A stretch of DNA of 64,000 bases from Phytoseiulus persimilis (taxonomy: Eukaryota; Arthropoda; Arachnida; Mesostigmata; Phytoseiidae): the NCBI GenBank assembly GCA_037576195.1, contig CM075101.1, forward strand, positions 27,528,001 through 27,592,000, written 5' to 3'. Both the position numbers and the translations under genes were made by a program. Below, piece after piece: positions 10,133-22,849 of this stretch. Each line of letters opens with the position of its first letter. The first letter of the stretch is position 1. The notes beneath the pieces were generated by a model that did not search any database, was not told where the DNA came from, and saw only the letters and a list, made by a program, of their open reading frames with translations.

Positions 10133-10850
10133 ACTGTTCTCAATGCTCTATCTGTGGACGTTGGACACAGATCCCCTGGTAAAAGCCAGACGAATTTGTC
10201 GTGAGCGAAACGTATGAGTGCGTGAAGGAAGTTGATTCTCGATTCGATTCGCGCGCATCGCAGTTCCTACTCTTGACGGATTCAGTGTGCGAGCTCCCAA
10301 CGTAGTATGTCCTGGACCAGAACAGCGTGGAGCACTGTGTCCTGCGTAGAGAAGCTCGTTGGCCGACGATTCCTATTACTTGGGATTGATCGCGACTCTT
10401 GTGGCGTAATCGACCACAAGCCTCGGCGACGGCAAATGGACAAGTAAACCCACGGGAGCGGCGGCTCGCGCAGACACGGAGACAAGAGTGCTCGATGCGC
10501 GAGGGCGCAGAACGCCGTCGCAATTTGTCGCCGGGGATCCACGCATCATATGGGTTCAACCATTGTCGACTTGGTCTCAGGCAAGCTTCTCTTCAGAATC
10601 CATTCCGTCAACCACGGTAACCAGGGAACACCGGAAAACACGAGCCTGTCAATTTTCTGGGGAAAGATTTTCACGCTCTAATCACGAGGAGAATTCCGAG
10701 TCTAGATGGAGCGGAAAAGGTGCCTGTGCGATGGATCCTAGCAGACCAGAAGCCGAACCAGCGTTTCTGTCAGATCCAACCATTGAGAAGGAATGAAAGA
10801 AAAGAACTTTGAGGCAGTGAATATACGAGCATTGCCCGCATTCACAACGT

Positions 10851-11545
10851 TCAATGATATCGTGATACTGATCCTGCATCCTGTACCTCCGCAAACGGAA
10901 AGCCTTCAGAGGAGACCCAGCCTACTGGGATGAAACGCTGATTTCGGAAATGTCCAGATTCGGAGGGATTCAGCGTAAACGATGTTCCAGGATAATCTGA
11001 GGACACGATTTTTTCATTCGAATCAACGCAAGACTGATTCATCCCGACGGAAGCTCGACCGATCCTCTAGTTTGACCCTGTAAATCACGCTGAACGATGT
11101 TCCAGGATAATCTGAGGACACAATTTTTTCATCCCCAGAATTTCGAGGTGATCCTCGAACCGTAGAAATTCTGGGAGGGTTTCCAAGAATGTGATTTCGA
11201 GGAAATACCAACCGTGTATTATCGATAACCGAGACTCTGTGGTCCAGTGGAATGTGTCCCGCAGCGATTCTGTTTCGAAGCCTTGTTGGGAGGGATCTAC
11301 CGTCGCAATTTTGCTGAACGTGCTCGATACTTAGTAAATCTGATCGATGAGAAATATGAATCGTCGGCCCAGAGCGAGATACTCGGTGCATCAATTCCAC
11401 CATGAGATAAATACTTCCCAGCAGTAAGCATTCGCTCGTCATCATCAGGCGGTGGTAGCGGCGTGAGCACACTTTCTCCGACGAAGTTAGGTATGGATGC
11501 TAGGTATAATACATGATCATGCGACAATGGTGCATCGGCAGTCAA
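10851..11545 (-). pseudogene. Minus-strand protein-like frames with an internal duplication, unrecognised
   Basis: One frame at 11545-11297 reads coherently (ASIPNFVGESVLTPLPPPDD to SISLWADDSYFSS) and ends at a TAG. From about 11280 a second frame reads FLETLPEFLRFEDHLEILG and continues into MKKLCPQIILEHR before a stop. The 40-base segment encoding that last piece occurs again 115 bases downstream. The third frame across the same duplication reads EKIVSSDYPGTSF twice. I cannot say which frame was used, and no domain is recognised with confidence. Confidence 0.25.
10978..11132. repeat. 40-base direct duplication, copies 10978-11017 and 11093-11132
   Basis: Both copies read AACGATGTTCCAGGATAATC and continue identically except for one base (G or A in GGACAC[G/A]ATTTTTT). 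They are spaced 115 bases apart. The near-identity shows that this is a fairly recent duplication, younger than the decayed sequence around it. Confidence 0.85.
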
Positions 11546-12529
11546 TCACGATGCATTTGAAATAGAAGGTTATCCATATGTATTGTATCGGCAGTATGCA
11601 TCGAATGACGAAGCAAGTGTCATTGTATCCATGGGAATCCATCAGATCGTCACAAAACGGATTGGAGTGGATCACGCTTTCATAGTGTTGAGTTCATCCT
11701 CCTGTTCCCCCTCTCTGCGAGCTCGTCCACGACTCCAAGCCCCGTTCGGAGCCGCAGCATTTGTGTGACAAGTGCTGGTCAAAACTAAAGTAAAGTGCTC
11801 TGTGATGAACTCGGCTGCACCGCGCCATTAAGGTCTCTCTCGCGGCCAATAGAGCCGGATATATCGACGTTATACTAGGTCTATTACTATGGACCGCCTT
11901 TCCCCAGAGCAAAACGTTCAGCGACGAATCCGGTTACGTAGTTATAGACCTAGTATTCTGATGAGGTGGCATCCGAGACCGAAAACGTTCGCAAGAGAGC
12001 ATTCCCCATGTTGCCGACTCTGTCGGTCGACGCGTTCGCATGGAGCTAGTTTCGCCGAGTTCGAAAAAGATAATGCTCCCAAGCAACGTCGCTGGGCCCT
12101 GGCCTAGCCCGCACGTCTTCAATTGCTCTCGGCCACGGCTGTAGTGTGCGACCCGAACCGCGCCACACTGCTCCCATTCTGGCTGGGTTGAGATTCGCAA
12201 GTGTATCTCGGGCAGCCCTGGAGGAGAATCCCATCGACCGAGTCTAGAAACCTCATTGCGCCCAAGAATTTATCCGACCGCTACCGGCTCCGCCCCGCAA
12301 GCGCTTCATTCGCCCAAAAGTTCAGTTTTTGAGATTCTGAAATTAAAATCAGTCATATCGCCGCCAATGGCTGAATGAGTGGAACGGAGAAATCGATGAA
12401 CGAAGCAGTTAATCGAATCGTCGTGAATGCGCCACGCAGGGCAATCCGAGGCTTTCTGTGAGTCCTGGCTATGAGACCGAAGATCATTAAGTGAACCCGT
12501 GTGCGCTCGGAGCAGACATCAAGCTGAGC

Positions 12530-12886
12530 CTAACACCTCGGACTGCTCTCACGATTGCGCTTCGATGCAAATTTCGAGCATACGGGGTCGGTCAAAATTG
12601 GTTGGCTATAGCCACCCCTCCATACCCCCGGTAGCCACTTAGGCAGTGTCACTGTGACTTCATACGGGAATCTGTCCCGTGGATTTTCTTTTAGTCCTCC
12701 GAATCGAGAACATCCCTTCATAGCATGAACCCAGGAGCTGCCCGATACCCAGAATGAGCCTCCGTTCCAATAGAGCTCGCAGTCGTGGTTCTTCAACCCA
12801 GGCAGATGCGCCAAACGGTCAGCGAGTGTAGATTCGCGAAGCCACGTCGAAACTCTCTCGAGCGGGATGTCGCGGCTTCGATCCAA
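12530..12886 (-). other. 118-codon minus-strand open frame, unrecognised
   Basis: The frame has no ATG at its start and reads coherently, rich in Trp and Gly (WNGGSFWVSGSSWVHAMKG, then VTLPKWLPGVWRGGY), to a TAG. The composition looks like protein rather than chance, but I know no family with it and see no partner exon. It may be part of the same decayed region as the sequence at 4.7-11.5 kb. Confidence 0.25.
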
Positions 12887-13210
12887 TCAGCCGTCCGCTT
12901 CTGGCATGGTTTTTGTGTTTCCAACCGATGTGTTCAGTCTCTAGGGCCGCGGTCGGAGGAGTCGACGTCTGCATCGACCAGTTCAGCGGAAGACAACAGG
13001 AGGCACGAGCGAGAGATTGGACCCAGATGAGAATTAATGAAACCTGTTATGTCGCCTGGCGCAGGCCCTGCTCCATGGTGCGCCACTGCTCTCCCTCATG
13101 AAAGCCATGTCGATCTACCTGGAAAACAGAATCAACCTCGAGGGCCCTGCAGAGCTGTCCTAATATTGGCGACTCCTTCGTCCACAACTGCCACGAGTGG
13201 GCACGATTCC

Positions 13211-13215
<5 letters not shown>

Positions 13216-13243
<28 letters not shown>
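13216..13243 (+). repeat. (GA)n microsatellite
   Basis: About 14 perfect AG units. It lies in the interval upstream of the T-box gene, where I see no other feature. Confidence 0.95.
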
Positions 13244-14131
13244 CCTAGGGAGAGGCAATGGGGCGTACAGTCGCAACCTGTACTTCCAAGAGGACAGCAT
13301 TCCAGTTTACCGCGCTCGATCGACAGCAGCCAGCCGGCTAGAAAATGCGAAAGGCTCGATGTGGAAGGCAGTCGTTGAATCCCTTTCCCTTGATGCCCGA
13401 TTCAGTGGACGATCGCGGAGCCAGGCATTGAAGAATGAAGCGCGATCTCAGCTCCTCATATCGGTCATGTTGGAGCCAGACTGCCCACAAGAGCGAAACC
13501 GCTCTGCTCCAAATCTTTTCGCGAAAGTTGTCTTCATACCACTATGTCACGAGCACTGACTAGCGCTGTCATTCTCTTTCATCACTTCCTCCGTCAGCTT
13601 CGTCACCCTCTGGTTACCTTTTCATTCTCTGCTGGGGATCCGCAAGGCTCAGATGGGCAGGATGGAACCCAACAAGGGTTCCGCGGAAATAAGTGAGTCC
13701 GGATAGGGGTTCCGCGAAAAAAAAAAACGTTTTGTTGATCTACAGACCCCAACCGAGAGCGAGGGGTTAATGCTCTCCGCTCGTGGTATCCAGTGCGAGC
13801 CGGAGCTTAGGGAGGTCCACCGCGCGGAGCTCGCGGCGCAGTGAGCTTCCATCTTCGGGAACGTGAATGTCGCACGGATGTCGCGCAAGTAATATCTCTG
13901 GTTACGCTCTGGGGTCGGATTCCCTCGTGGGATGATACCCGACGGGAACAGAGGCTGCTTATGAGCGCATTCGGGAGGAACAAGGCGAAGAGAAGAAAAC
14001 CTCCAGTTCTGAGTTCTGGTAAAACGAATTTTCGGATAACGAGATTTCTGGGGAGGTTCGTCCGAGAGTCCGGATGAACTCAGCCGAAACAACGAAGCTG
14101 CGCCAAATATTGCCATATCTGCTTGAGCGTC

Positions 14132-14701
14132 ATGATTAGATCAGCTCACAGACCGAAACTGACACAGGAAGAGCGTGAACGGCTTCTGGAACATCGGAAT
14201 CGCATAGTGGCTAAAATTCGTGGTATTTCCTGCAAACTACCGCGAAGAATCGAAACCTATCCCAATCCTGTGGTGATCCTGCTGAATTCAGAGCTCTACA
14301 ACTGTCAAATGCGTATGAAGGTATCGCCAGGCGGAAAACGAATGAATCCCTCACCTCTCGCGAGAATCGCAAACCTTGAGCCCCTGGAAAACTACAACGT
14401 TTGGCTGGAGTTTCACGGCTCATCGGGGCACGAGGATTTCTATCGACACACGAACAGCCCCCAACTGGGTTGGCGTTGGATGGAAGAAACAGTCAAGTTC
14501 GCTCGGCTAAAACTTTACACTTTCCCTTTGAGCGACGTGATCCATGATGGCGTACAGCTGCGAACCAGTCAACTATACTGCGTCAACCTACATATAGCCA
14601 AGGTAGCCGAAAACGGTCATATGCCTAAAAACTCACATAGAATGTTCCCTCTCGTCGAACCATGGTTCAGACCTTTCAACGTTGGAGATGCACCTAATTA
14701 G
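14132..14701 (+). CDS. Divergent short T-box transcription factor, single exon
   Basis: The start chosen is the first ATG (14132) in a frame that is open only slightly further upstream; the product is 189 residues. The T-box signature runs through most of the protein: VVILLNSELYN (47-57) aligns with the V.L...ELW opening, PGGKRMNP (66-73) with the G.RMFP motif, LEPLENYNVWLEF (82-94) with the LDP...Y.v.L.F strand, HTNSPQLGWRWM (106-117) with H.DSP..G..WM, VKFARLKL with the following strand, and LYCVNLHIAKV with the Y.PRIHI.... strand. The Trp-rich loop after the first half is shortened, and the protein stops soon after FPLVEPWF (172-179), where a normal T-box continues into its C-terminal DNA-contact helix. 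T-box proteins bind DNA and control development; this one may bind differently or act as a partial domain. AATAAA follows 17 bases after the stop, which supports a complete gene. Confidence 0.75.
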   Translation: MIRSAHRPKLTQEERERLLEHRNRIVAKIRGISCKLPRRIETYPNPVVILLNSELYNCQMRMKVSPGGKRMNPSPLARIANLEPLENYNVWLEFHGSSGHEDFYRHTNSPQLGWRWMEETVKFARLKLYTFPLSDVIHDGVQLRTSQLYCVNLHIAKVAENGHMPKNSHRMFPLVEPWFRPFNVGDAPN

Positions 14702-14718
14702 ATTTCCGTATTTGATGC

Positions 14719-14724
14719 AATAAA
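14719..14724 (+). terminator. Polyadenylation signal AATAAA of the T-box gene
   Basis: A canonical AATAAA 17 bases after the T-box stop codon, on the same strand. It implies a very short 3' UTR. Confidence 0.65.
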
Positions 14725-17700
14725 TATTTCGTGGCTCGAAATCGAGGTAGCGTCTTGAGGTTCATATCCGAGTCAGCTAGTTTACGTCGCTGAAGATCTC
14801 GCCGGAAAGGACATAACCGATCGAGCCGGACTCAAGATTCAGAATCTCCTTACCATGACTTCGTAAGGAGCTCGCTAGTCTATGCAGCGGGGAGCGACGA
14901 GAGAGAGGTACCAATCGGGCTCAGCTCCATCTTGCTTAGAACCCCCGAAAGCGACGTCTGGTCCGTTGAGGCCAACGCTCTGTGTTCGAATCCTCCGATC
15001 TGTCGGGGGCCTCCGAAGCCGCGTTGGTCCGTGAACTGTACGGAAAATCTCCTGACATCGGTTAGAGAGCGGGTTCCACGCTCGTGTGGCAGCGAGTCGC
15101 CCAGTCCTCAACTGTCAAAGTCAGCTTTAGGCGCGCTCTCTCGCTCTATTTTCTTTTCCAAGCCCCGAGTTGCCAATATCGAGATTCACTACTGCTTTCG
15201 AGCTTCATGCGATCGCGACGGATCTGGGCTTTCCGAGAGCGCATTCGTTTCCTACGCAGGCTTAATGCGCGACAACGTTTCCCTGAGATCGCGGCGACTC
15301 TCTCGTTCAGGCACGACGGAGCTCGCATCACCTGGGTCTCGCGGAAGTCATTACGAAGATCGATCGAGCTCATTCCAGCCTAAGACCGATGGGTGTTCAG
15401 TCGGACGCCCTCCTCGGATAACGATCGTTTGATTTGTGATGTTTTGAACGAGCGCGGAGCGTTTTCTAGGATCAACTGATCTCGCTCGAAACTCAGGCGG
15501 ATTCGCAGTCATCATCACGGGAGCGGAAACAGATCAAAACATATTCGCCAGCAGCTTTCGTATTACCCTGTGAGAACGATTTTCGGATGTAGAGACGGCT
15601 GCAAGGTTTTAACACAGCATACCCAGAGAATGTCCGCGAAACAAATTCGAGTAGTGCGCTGTCGATCTGCAATCTCCGAATATTTCCAAGAACCAGAAAC
15701 GAGCTCAAGAGTTGCAGCGAACACGCGAAAGTCGAACAGAACTCTAGCACATCGGTGCTAGAGTATCCTGAGAGCCTTTCATCATCCTTTCAAACAGTTG
15801 CCGACATAGCCGACCGGTGCTTCTCGTATCGATCCCTCGCTCTTATCAAACGAAGGAAATGTTAATGATTTGTTTCTCGACGTCGTTATTTCGCCGTGTT
15901 TCTGTCGAGATTCGGACTGACAAATGTGAACACCTTCCCGCTCCGGCAGAATAGATACGCAATCGGAACTTAATAACTGCCTGTGGTATCAGACATCCCA
16001 CGAGTATTCTGATGAACCACGGCCGCAGATTTCAACTCGGAAGATATGAAAACATCTCCCTATTTGATGGGACTTCTCGAAGACCAACGATAACGGTCAA
16101 CATGTGTGGAAAACGCTGGTCGCACGTCCTAGTTATGATCTGAGTTTCATTTTCTGCTTTTGTCTCATCTCGCTTCTACGTTGACAGCGCGTCATCGAGA
16201 GATGTCCGCGGACACGGAGCTGCGTTTCGGGAGGGATTCCGATGCAAGAGTCCTCGATAGGCGGTTTCGGACACAATGTATCTATCTTCTTATTCGCTTG
16301 TTATCTCGGCTGAATGGATGTCCGCTCCGCCGACAACGATTCGGAGCTGGATGTCACTTCAAAGATAGTCTAATGATTGGTGGACCGGCTTCAATCTTAC
16401 AGTCAGGGACGACCGATTCCGCAGAACGGCCAACTGACACCTGCCGTTTTGATGGAGTGTATCCGTACCGTTCGCGCTTACTTCTTTCCTCCCATTGCAC
16501 GTCATGCGAGACAGATCTTGCCGATAAGTCGAAGCAGTTTTTAGGTGCCACCTAGATCGGTTACACTTTTGGCGCAATGCCTCGACGGCCGATTTCGATG
16601 CTGCGTTCTCGAGTTTCCTTCAAAAACCGCGAGCTCGGGGCGATCCATGGTCCCGGATCCCGTGAGCGCGGTGAGATACTCCCGAGTCGAGGTCCCGTCG
16701 GAGATTTCACGGTTTTGTGCGTTCTGGGATTGATGGCCACCTGACGGTAGCCAATAGAGGCTGGCGGTCGGAGGAATTCCGAATAACGCACCGCTTCTCG
16801 GTAGGCCCTCAAGGACACTCGACACATAGTGAAGTCTGGGACAGATCAGACAGTTCCTAGATTAGCTGTGTCATCTCTTGCGAATTTCGCTGCATTAGTC
16901 ACTTGTTTCATACAAGTGGTTTGAACAAGTTCCGTGAACACGGATGCGGGAAAGCTTGTTGCAGAAGTTATGCGTGGCCTGGATATTTGGGCCGCGCTGT
17001 CGATCCCGATGAAACTTTCATATAGGTACGCTTCCAAGTACCGAGCGGGATTAATATTTCACATGTGGTGATCCCGATGTTTTTGACGCGCGAGATGGCG
17101 ATAGAGCCGTGTCCGCGCCGCTCGGTCCCGAATCGACCGGCGGCTCCGACCCGCTCTGAGGAACGACGCGAGAATCGAATGCATTCTCTCTCCGGATAGC
17201 GTCCATAACTCTGTCTCTCTGGTAGGCTGCTCTGATGACCTCTTTGATTGTGACTCTTAGAGACGATCATTAGATTGTATTATATCTGGATCAACAGAAT
17301 AATGGGAGGTCTCAGCGACATCATCGAGGAAACGTTCAGAATCGGATAAGACCAGCAGAGTGGTACCCCGATGATTATGAAGGCGTCACACTCTCCGGCG
17401 TCGCTCCAAATTCAGTTTTGTCTCGCCTTTGTCTCTGTCCCGCGGTGTTGTTCGGCTTTCCGAACTTTTGTGTTCACAAGATCGCTTGATAGAGCGTTGG
17501 AACGATCATGAAGTTGGAACTCTTCAATGTCAAGCTCGTCCAGTCAGAGAGAGAGAAGCCGCTAGGCGACGCGTCGTGAACGCGCGTCTCCAGCTCCGAC
17601 GCCCACGCCGAAGCTGTGCTCGTTGCTTAATTGCAGGGAAGCGGGCCGGCCGTCCGACCCACCGATCAGGGCGAGCAGTCAGACTTTACTGAGCCGACCG

Positions 17701-20700
17701 AGGTACCAGGCAGCTTGTCTGCGTGACAGCCCGGAGTGAAATGATAGACTTCATGATCACTCTTCGATCGACTGCAGCACGAGAATTAGACGTCGATTCG
17801 CCGTGTATGAGGACAAGCATGGCAGCGACGACTCGATGCCATGCAGGCAGGCAAGCGAGCTCGAGCTGGACGAACAAACTATGGAAAATTCATGCACAAC
17901 TTCGCACGCTCGAACCGAGTTATCGTTCACCGGCGTAATTGTTGTATTCGAGATAGCGCTGTTGCGACAACTTTGAGCCGTCTGCTCTCGTATTCGGAGC
18001 GCCCGTCCGCGATAGTTCCAGATAGCCTGCCAGCCTATCTGGATACTCAGAACTCGGCTCGTTGGCGCGTCCGCTCGTTCGTCAAATCAGACACTCGCAC
18101 GGGCGCCCAACCGCGCGCTCGGCTACGTGGTCGCTTATTTGTTCGCTTGCTCAAGATAACCATAACATGTGAAGTACATTAGCAATGCCCCCGTTTCCGG
18201 TATCGTCATGCGCCGGAGTCGCGAGCGCTGTCATACTTCATTGCAGCTCTCAGTACAGGATATTACTATTAATGAGGTCACCTTTATTATTGTTTCGGGT
18301 TCTTCTGTTGCCTCCGCGGCAGTTGTCCGCGGCGGTTTTTGTTAACAGTATTCGTTACAGTGAAATTCGGCGCCTGGCTCTAACGAACACCGGACGAGTG
18401 CTGACCTGGCCGAACAAGTAATTACCGAACGCGATTGGCTGCTCTTACGCAATATGTCGCGGGTAAAACATCCTTCGGAAGTTCCCGGTTGGAATAATCG
18501 AGTGTGCCGCTCCCCGGATAACCAGGCTCTGTTACGACAGGAAGTCAGACTCGGCTTCGAGTCGGCTGCCCGAGATCAAACTCTTCGTTAGTCATACGCA
18601 GCGGTGGACAGCGTGTAATTAATCCATGTTCCGAGCTGGACAAGCCGGTTTCCCTCTCGACGAGGTTTTGCCTATCGCAACAAGAGAGCTGTACGCCATC
18701 GAGACGCTGACGACAGATGCATTCAACATGCGTGACTCAAGTGCGGCAACTTGTGAACTCAGCTTGGGAGCAGGCGATCTCATAATCAGTTCTTCAGCGA
18801 ACGATCAGAGCCCGATTCGGAATCGCGAGTTAGCGATTCGTCGCTCACCGAGGTTAGGAGTCATTGAGCCATGAATTGCGACTGTTCTTTCATAGAAACA
18901 ACGATCGAACCACGATGATTTGAAGAATTTGGCCATATCGCTGATGATTCAATCGGGGCTTCAGGGGGAGTCCGAGAGTTTGCATGTGGCGGGAGGAAGA
19001 ATCGGCGCCCGGGAAGGGGGTCCACGCGTATGGAGATGTTTCGAGCCCCCTCGATCCGACCGGAGTCGACGCGAGGGCCCGAGCCGCTGGCTGAGCCTCC
19101 TCCAGCCCGCAGCGTTGACCAGTTGAATCTCGTGAAACGCTTCGCTCATCGCGAGTTTCTGCTGCCCGTGTTCAGTCGGTCATCCTGAAGCACTCATCGT
19201 CGATTGATCCTGTTAGCGTTGGTCGCCGAGAGTTGCCGCTCGAGTAGAGCGGTAATCCCTTCTCCGGGGCAAGACTTTGGAAACAGATCAAACGAGAACG
19301 CGTGTGAACAATGCCATTCGCGTTACTGACGGCTCCGGAAGGAGTTGTAGCAGCGGCCAGCGGATCGCTCAACTTGGCGGTCGTCGGAATATTGAGCTCG
19401 CATCGGATTCGGTTGACTCGCATCGTCTTCCATGGCATTGTTCCAGTGTGGCTTGGAGACAGGCAGTTGCCCGTCTCCATGCTGGCTGTGACCACTACCT
19501 CGGCAACCTCTGGTAACCAGTAGCGCCGTTCAATCGCGTCCTGGGTGCTCGCTCCTCTGGTTTCCTAAAGCAAGTGAGAGCCACGCATCCCCAAAAAGCG
19601 CTCCATTCTTCTGGTCGGCTCTGATGATCACAGCCTGAACGCTGTCGTGGGATCCGAATATATTCCCTCCCCGCAGTTTATCAGGAACGCTGTTGTAGCG
19701 AGGAGCAATGTTAATTTTTCCCCTAATTCTGCAGAATCATCCAGTTCGACAATCGAACCACGCAGCAATTTGATGAACGAACCTCAGGGGCAACGCTCGC
19801 CACGACCGGGGGCACGGGGAGAGTTCTAGGGGGCGAGAGCACATCTTCTACGCAGAGAGTCTTAGGGAAAGGGCCCGATTCGCTTGCTTGCACGCTCGTC
19901 CGCATGCCGGGCAGGCAGGCGGGCGAGCGGGCGGGCAGGCGGCTCGATTCATATCAGGAAGAAGAGACGACTTCGGGGAGACGATTGGAGGGGGGTCTGG
20001 AGGCATTCATACTTCGTGCCCGTCCCACAACCTAATGCAACGCGCTTTTCGATATTAAAATCGATCTCCCCGTCCGAGGACGTCATTGACAGCGAAAACA
20101 ACCGCTCCTCACATACATACAACAAATCGACAGAGAATATGCACGTCGACGTGCTGCTCGGCCGAAGGGCCCGTCGGCTGCACGGACAATCAGACCATTG
20201 TTCGTAAAATTGAATATTTTCGAATTCGGTCCTCCTCCAGTGTCTCGAGAAGCTGGGACGAGTAATTCGTCGCGATTGATACAGAGGGAGAGAGAAATGA
20301 AAGACCGCTTGACTACCGCTCGATCCTGATGGAGATTCGATGAAAACGACTCCGCCACGCCCGTCGATCGAGAACGGTTTGCCGCGACTCTGTCCGGTAA
20401 CCGGAGAATCTCGTGTCAGCTCTCATTAAGTTGCAGCGCTGAAGTCCGCTCCTAACTGTTTAATTATGAAGCAAATCTGTATTGAGATGTTCTCCATTCA
20501 CCGTCCATTCTTCTAACGTCACACGACGGGAAGTCGCTGCCGCCATGGCCGCTGAAAATTCTTCAGCAAGAACTAGAGACGTCGTGCCGTCGACGTGACG
20601 TTGTTGAGCGCTCGAATTACAGAGGATGGTAAGAATCTTCATCAGAAAGTTTTCGTCCACATCTCTGGGTGTCCTTTCACGAAATCTCGAGAGTTCCCAG

Positions 20701-22849
20701 CACGCGCGGAGCAGAGAGGAGGTTCCCCGACGGCGTTCGATACTGATATCGGTTGGAGGGAGATGCTCACACAACACGCTTGCTCGAGAGAGTCGAGAAA
20801 ACGGACCCCAGCCGACAGGGAAGCCGAGGTGCTTCGGGAGGAGGTGCTCGTTGCGTTCGCCCCGTGACTCAGCGGCGCCAAGCTGCCTACGGGGGACACG
20901 TGGGAAGGATTCAGCCAGAGTATCCACTTCCCCAAGTTTCCGACCGGAGCTCACGAATAAATCCTTGGCACTCGTGCGAACAGAGAACTCTTCTCGAGGA
21001 TTACGCCGCGATCGAGGAAGGAATATTTCGGAAACATGCTCGCTGCTGCGATAGTAATCACGGAAACGAAAACTTGACACTCGAGATGAGGCGATGCGAA
21101 TCTCAACAATTCGGCTCGAATCGGGCGGAGCAGAGCGAGTCGCGATCTGAGACCAAAATTAGTGAGCTCGACGCAGCTTATCACCTCGCAGTCACTCAGC
21201 ACAGAAACGGAAATTACGGTTTGCTCGGAAGGTCCCCGATGTCTTCCAGCTGAAACCGCAGCTCGTCTGACTCTCCGCCCTCATTGCGAAAACGTTCGTG
21301 GGGTCGGATGCTCGATCCGACTAGAGATCGAATCCGCTCTGGGGATATTTCAAGTTCGCTCCCCGACTGCTCAGATGGCTGTCTCGTTCCCTGGGGGAAC
21401 AGTCGGAAACCAGGTCGAATGATGACACTATAGGCGACGCTCTGATACTGAGGAAATCCCACGATAGGCATGGACAATGTCAACTCTGTCCACTTTAGGC
21501 CCTGCCATACTTTCGAGAGGGACTAGTGGTCCACTCCGACCCGGGAGCAGATGTTGTTCATCGTCGATCTCTTTGCTCAAAAGCATTAGGCAGCGTTAGA
21601 GATCACGGGCTAGAAACGAAACAACATTTATGTGAAAAGCTCAGATTTCGGGACTTGTATTCATGCATGATATCAGTCCCCTGTTGGCAGTTCGAAGAGA
21701 GAGTTCGATGTTTTCACAGTGAACCGCTGGTGACGTAATCCTGCGGACGCCAAGGGAGTCCCGTATGTTGTGCTTTGGCTAGAGAAACATCGATCGCGGA
21801 CACCAGAAATAAGAGCTGTTTAGCGGCGGGAGGGAAACAGAGAATAATGATAATAAAACGAAGCTCCACTGGAAACGACAGTCCCAGCTGCCGAACTGGC
21901 AGGGCATGTCCCGACTAGGAGCTCGTTTGCTCTGACAAGATTCGACCTGGCCAAGTTGGCGGGCTAGCCGCCACCACCAACGCCGCGCTGCTGTCATTAC
22001 GAATCTGTACACAGAGTAGAACAGGTCTCACGCCAGGCCTCGAGCACGGGACGCGTTCACCAATGCAAACAGGCTCACGCACACCTCGGAACATCACACA
22101 CGCGCCCACTCTGAGCCTTAGAGCTTTCTTGAGAAACGTCGACAGCATCTCGGTACCATTTCGTTTCTGGAGACTGCGGGACGCCGTTTTTTCGGTAGGA
22201 ATGTTGTCGGCATCACGAGCCCGTGGGGCGCATCTACACAAACTGATAAAACGTCGATTTCGGTGAGAAACGGATGCTCGTTTCGTCACACGGGTGTAGT
22301 GACTTTCCGGAAATCGGAGAGGGAGTGTTCTAACGGCGATTCGCGGGCTTCGAATCGCAGGAGCTCGAACTCTAAGCCGGCTAAGTCACGACCGACAGCC
22401 ACGCGCTAATGACGCGCTCTTGAGCGACGACGGGTGCTCAAGAGCCTCGCGCAGGTCAGAGAAGCCCATCCAGTTTGGGGCTGGAAATAGCGAATGCATC
22501 GATCGGACTCGCCTCAGTCGGGACCTGGCCTTCTTCGGATCTCGATTATTACGGATTCCCGCGACATGGAGTTCAACCGAAGTCTTCTATGCAGCCGAAC
22601 AGATCCCAGTGTTCCTTTGATTCAGGAGCTCCTCGGTTGGCAACACTACCTGTTATTGAGATGGACATCTTCCAGAATCAATCCCCGACTCTCCACCCTG
22701 ACGACAGCTTTCCGCAACGCGGAGGTTCGGAGCCTGGGTCTCAAACCAAGTTTTCCGGACAGGAACAGGACGACAAGTTTGCATGGTGGACTCTGGCGCA
22801 TCTCCGGGGAGCTCTCTTCCGTTAACCGTGACAACGGCTCGGAGTCGTG
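14725..22849. other. About 8 kb with no identifiable gene
   Basis: Long open frames occur on both strands (the longest is minus 21080-20460, 206 codons, overlapped by several plus-strand frames). They cover each other in GC-rich sequence and show no known domain, so I take them as chance. No splice-site pair, tRNA or transposon is recognisable. A short GGGCGG/GGCAGG run lies near 19905-19945. This is intergenic sequence and possibly distal regulatory sequence of the Mxd gene. Confidence 0.4.

Noticed and set aside
10851..11132. KIVSSDYPGTSF compared with the opening of CUB domains
   Set aside because: Only the first few residues agree; the disulphide cysteines and later strands of a CUB domain are absent.
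14980..15030. GTTCGAATCC, like a tRNA T-loop
   Set aside because: The flanking bases do not form the T-stem and no acceptor or anticodon arms can be drawn.
20460..21080. 206-codon minus-strand frame, with several plus-strand frames over the same bases
   Set aside because: GC-rich sequence opens several frames at once; none has a recognisable motif.
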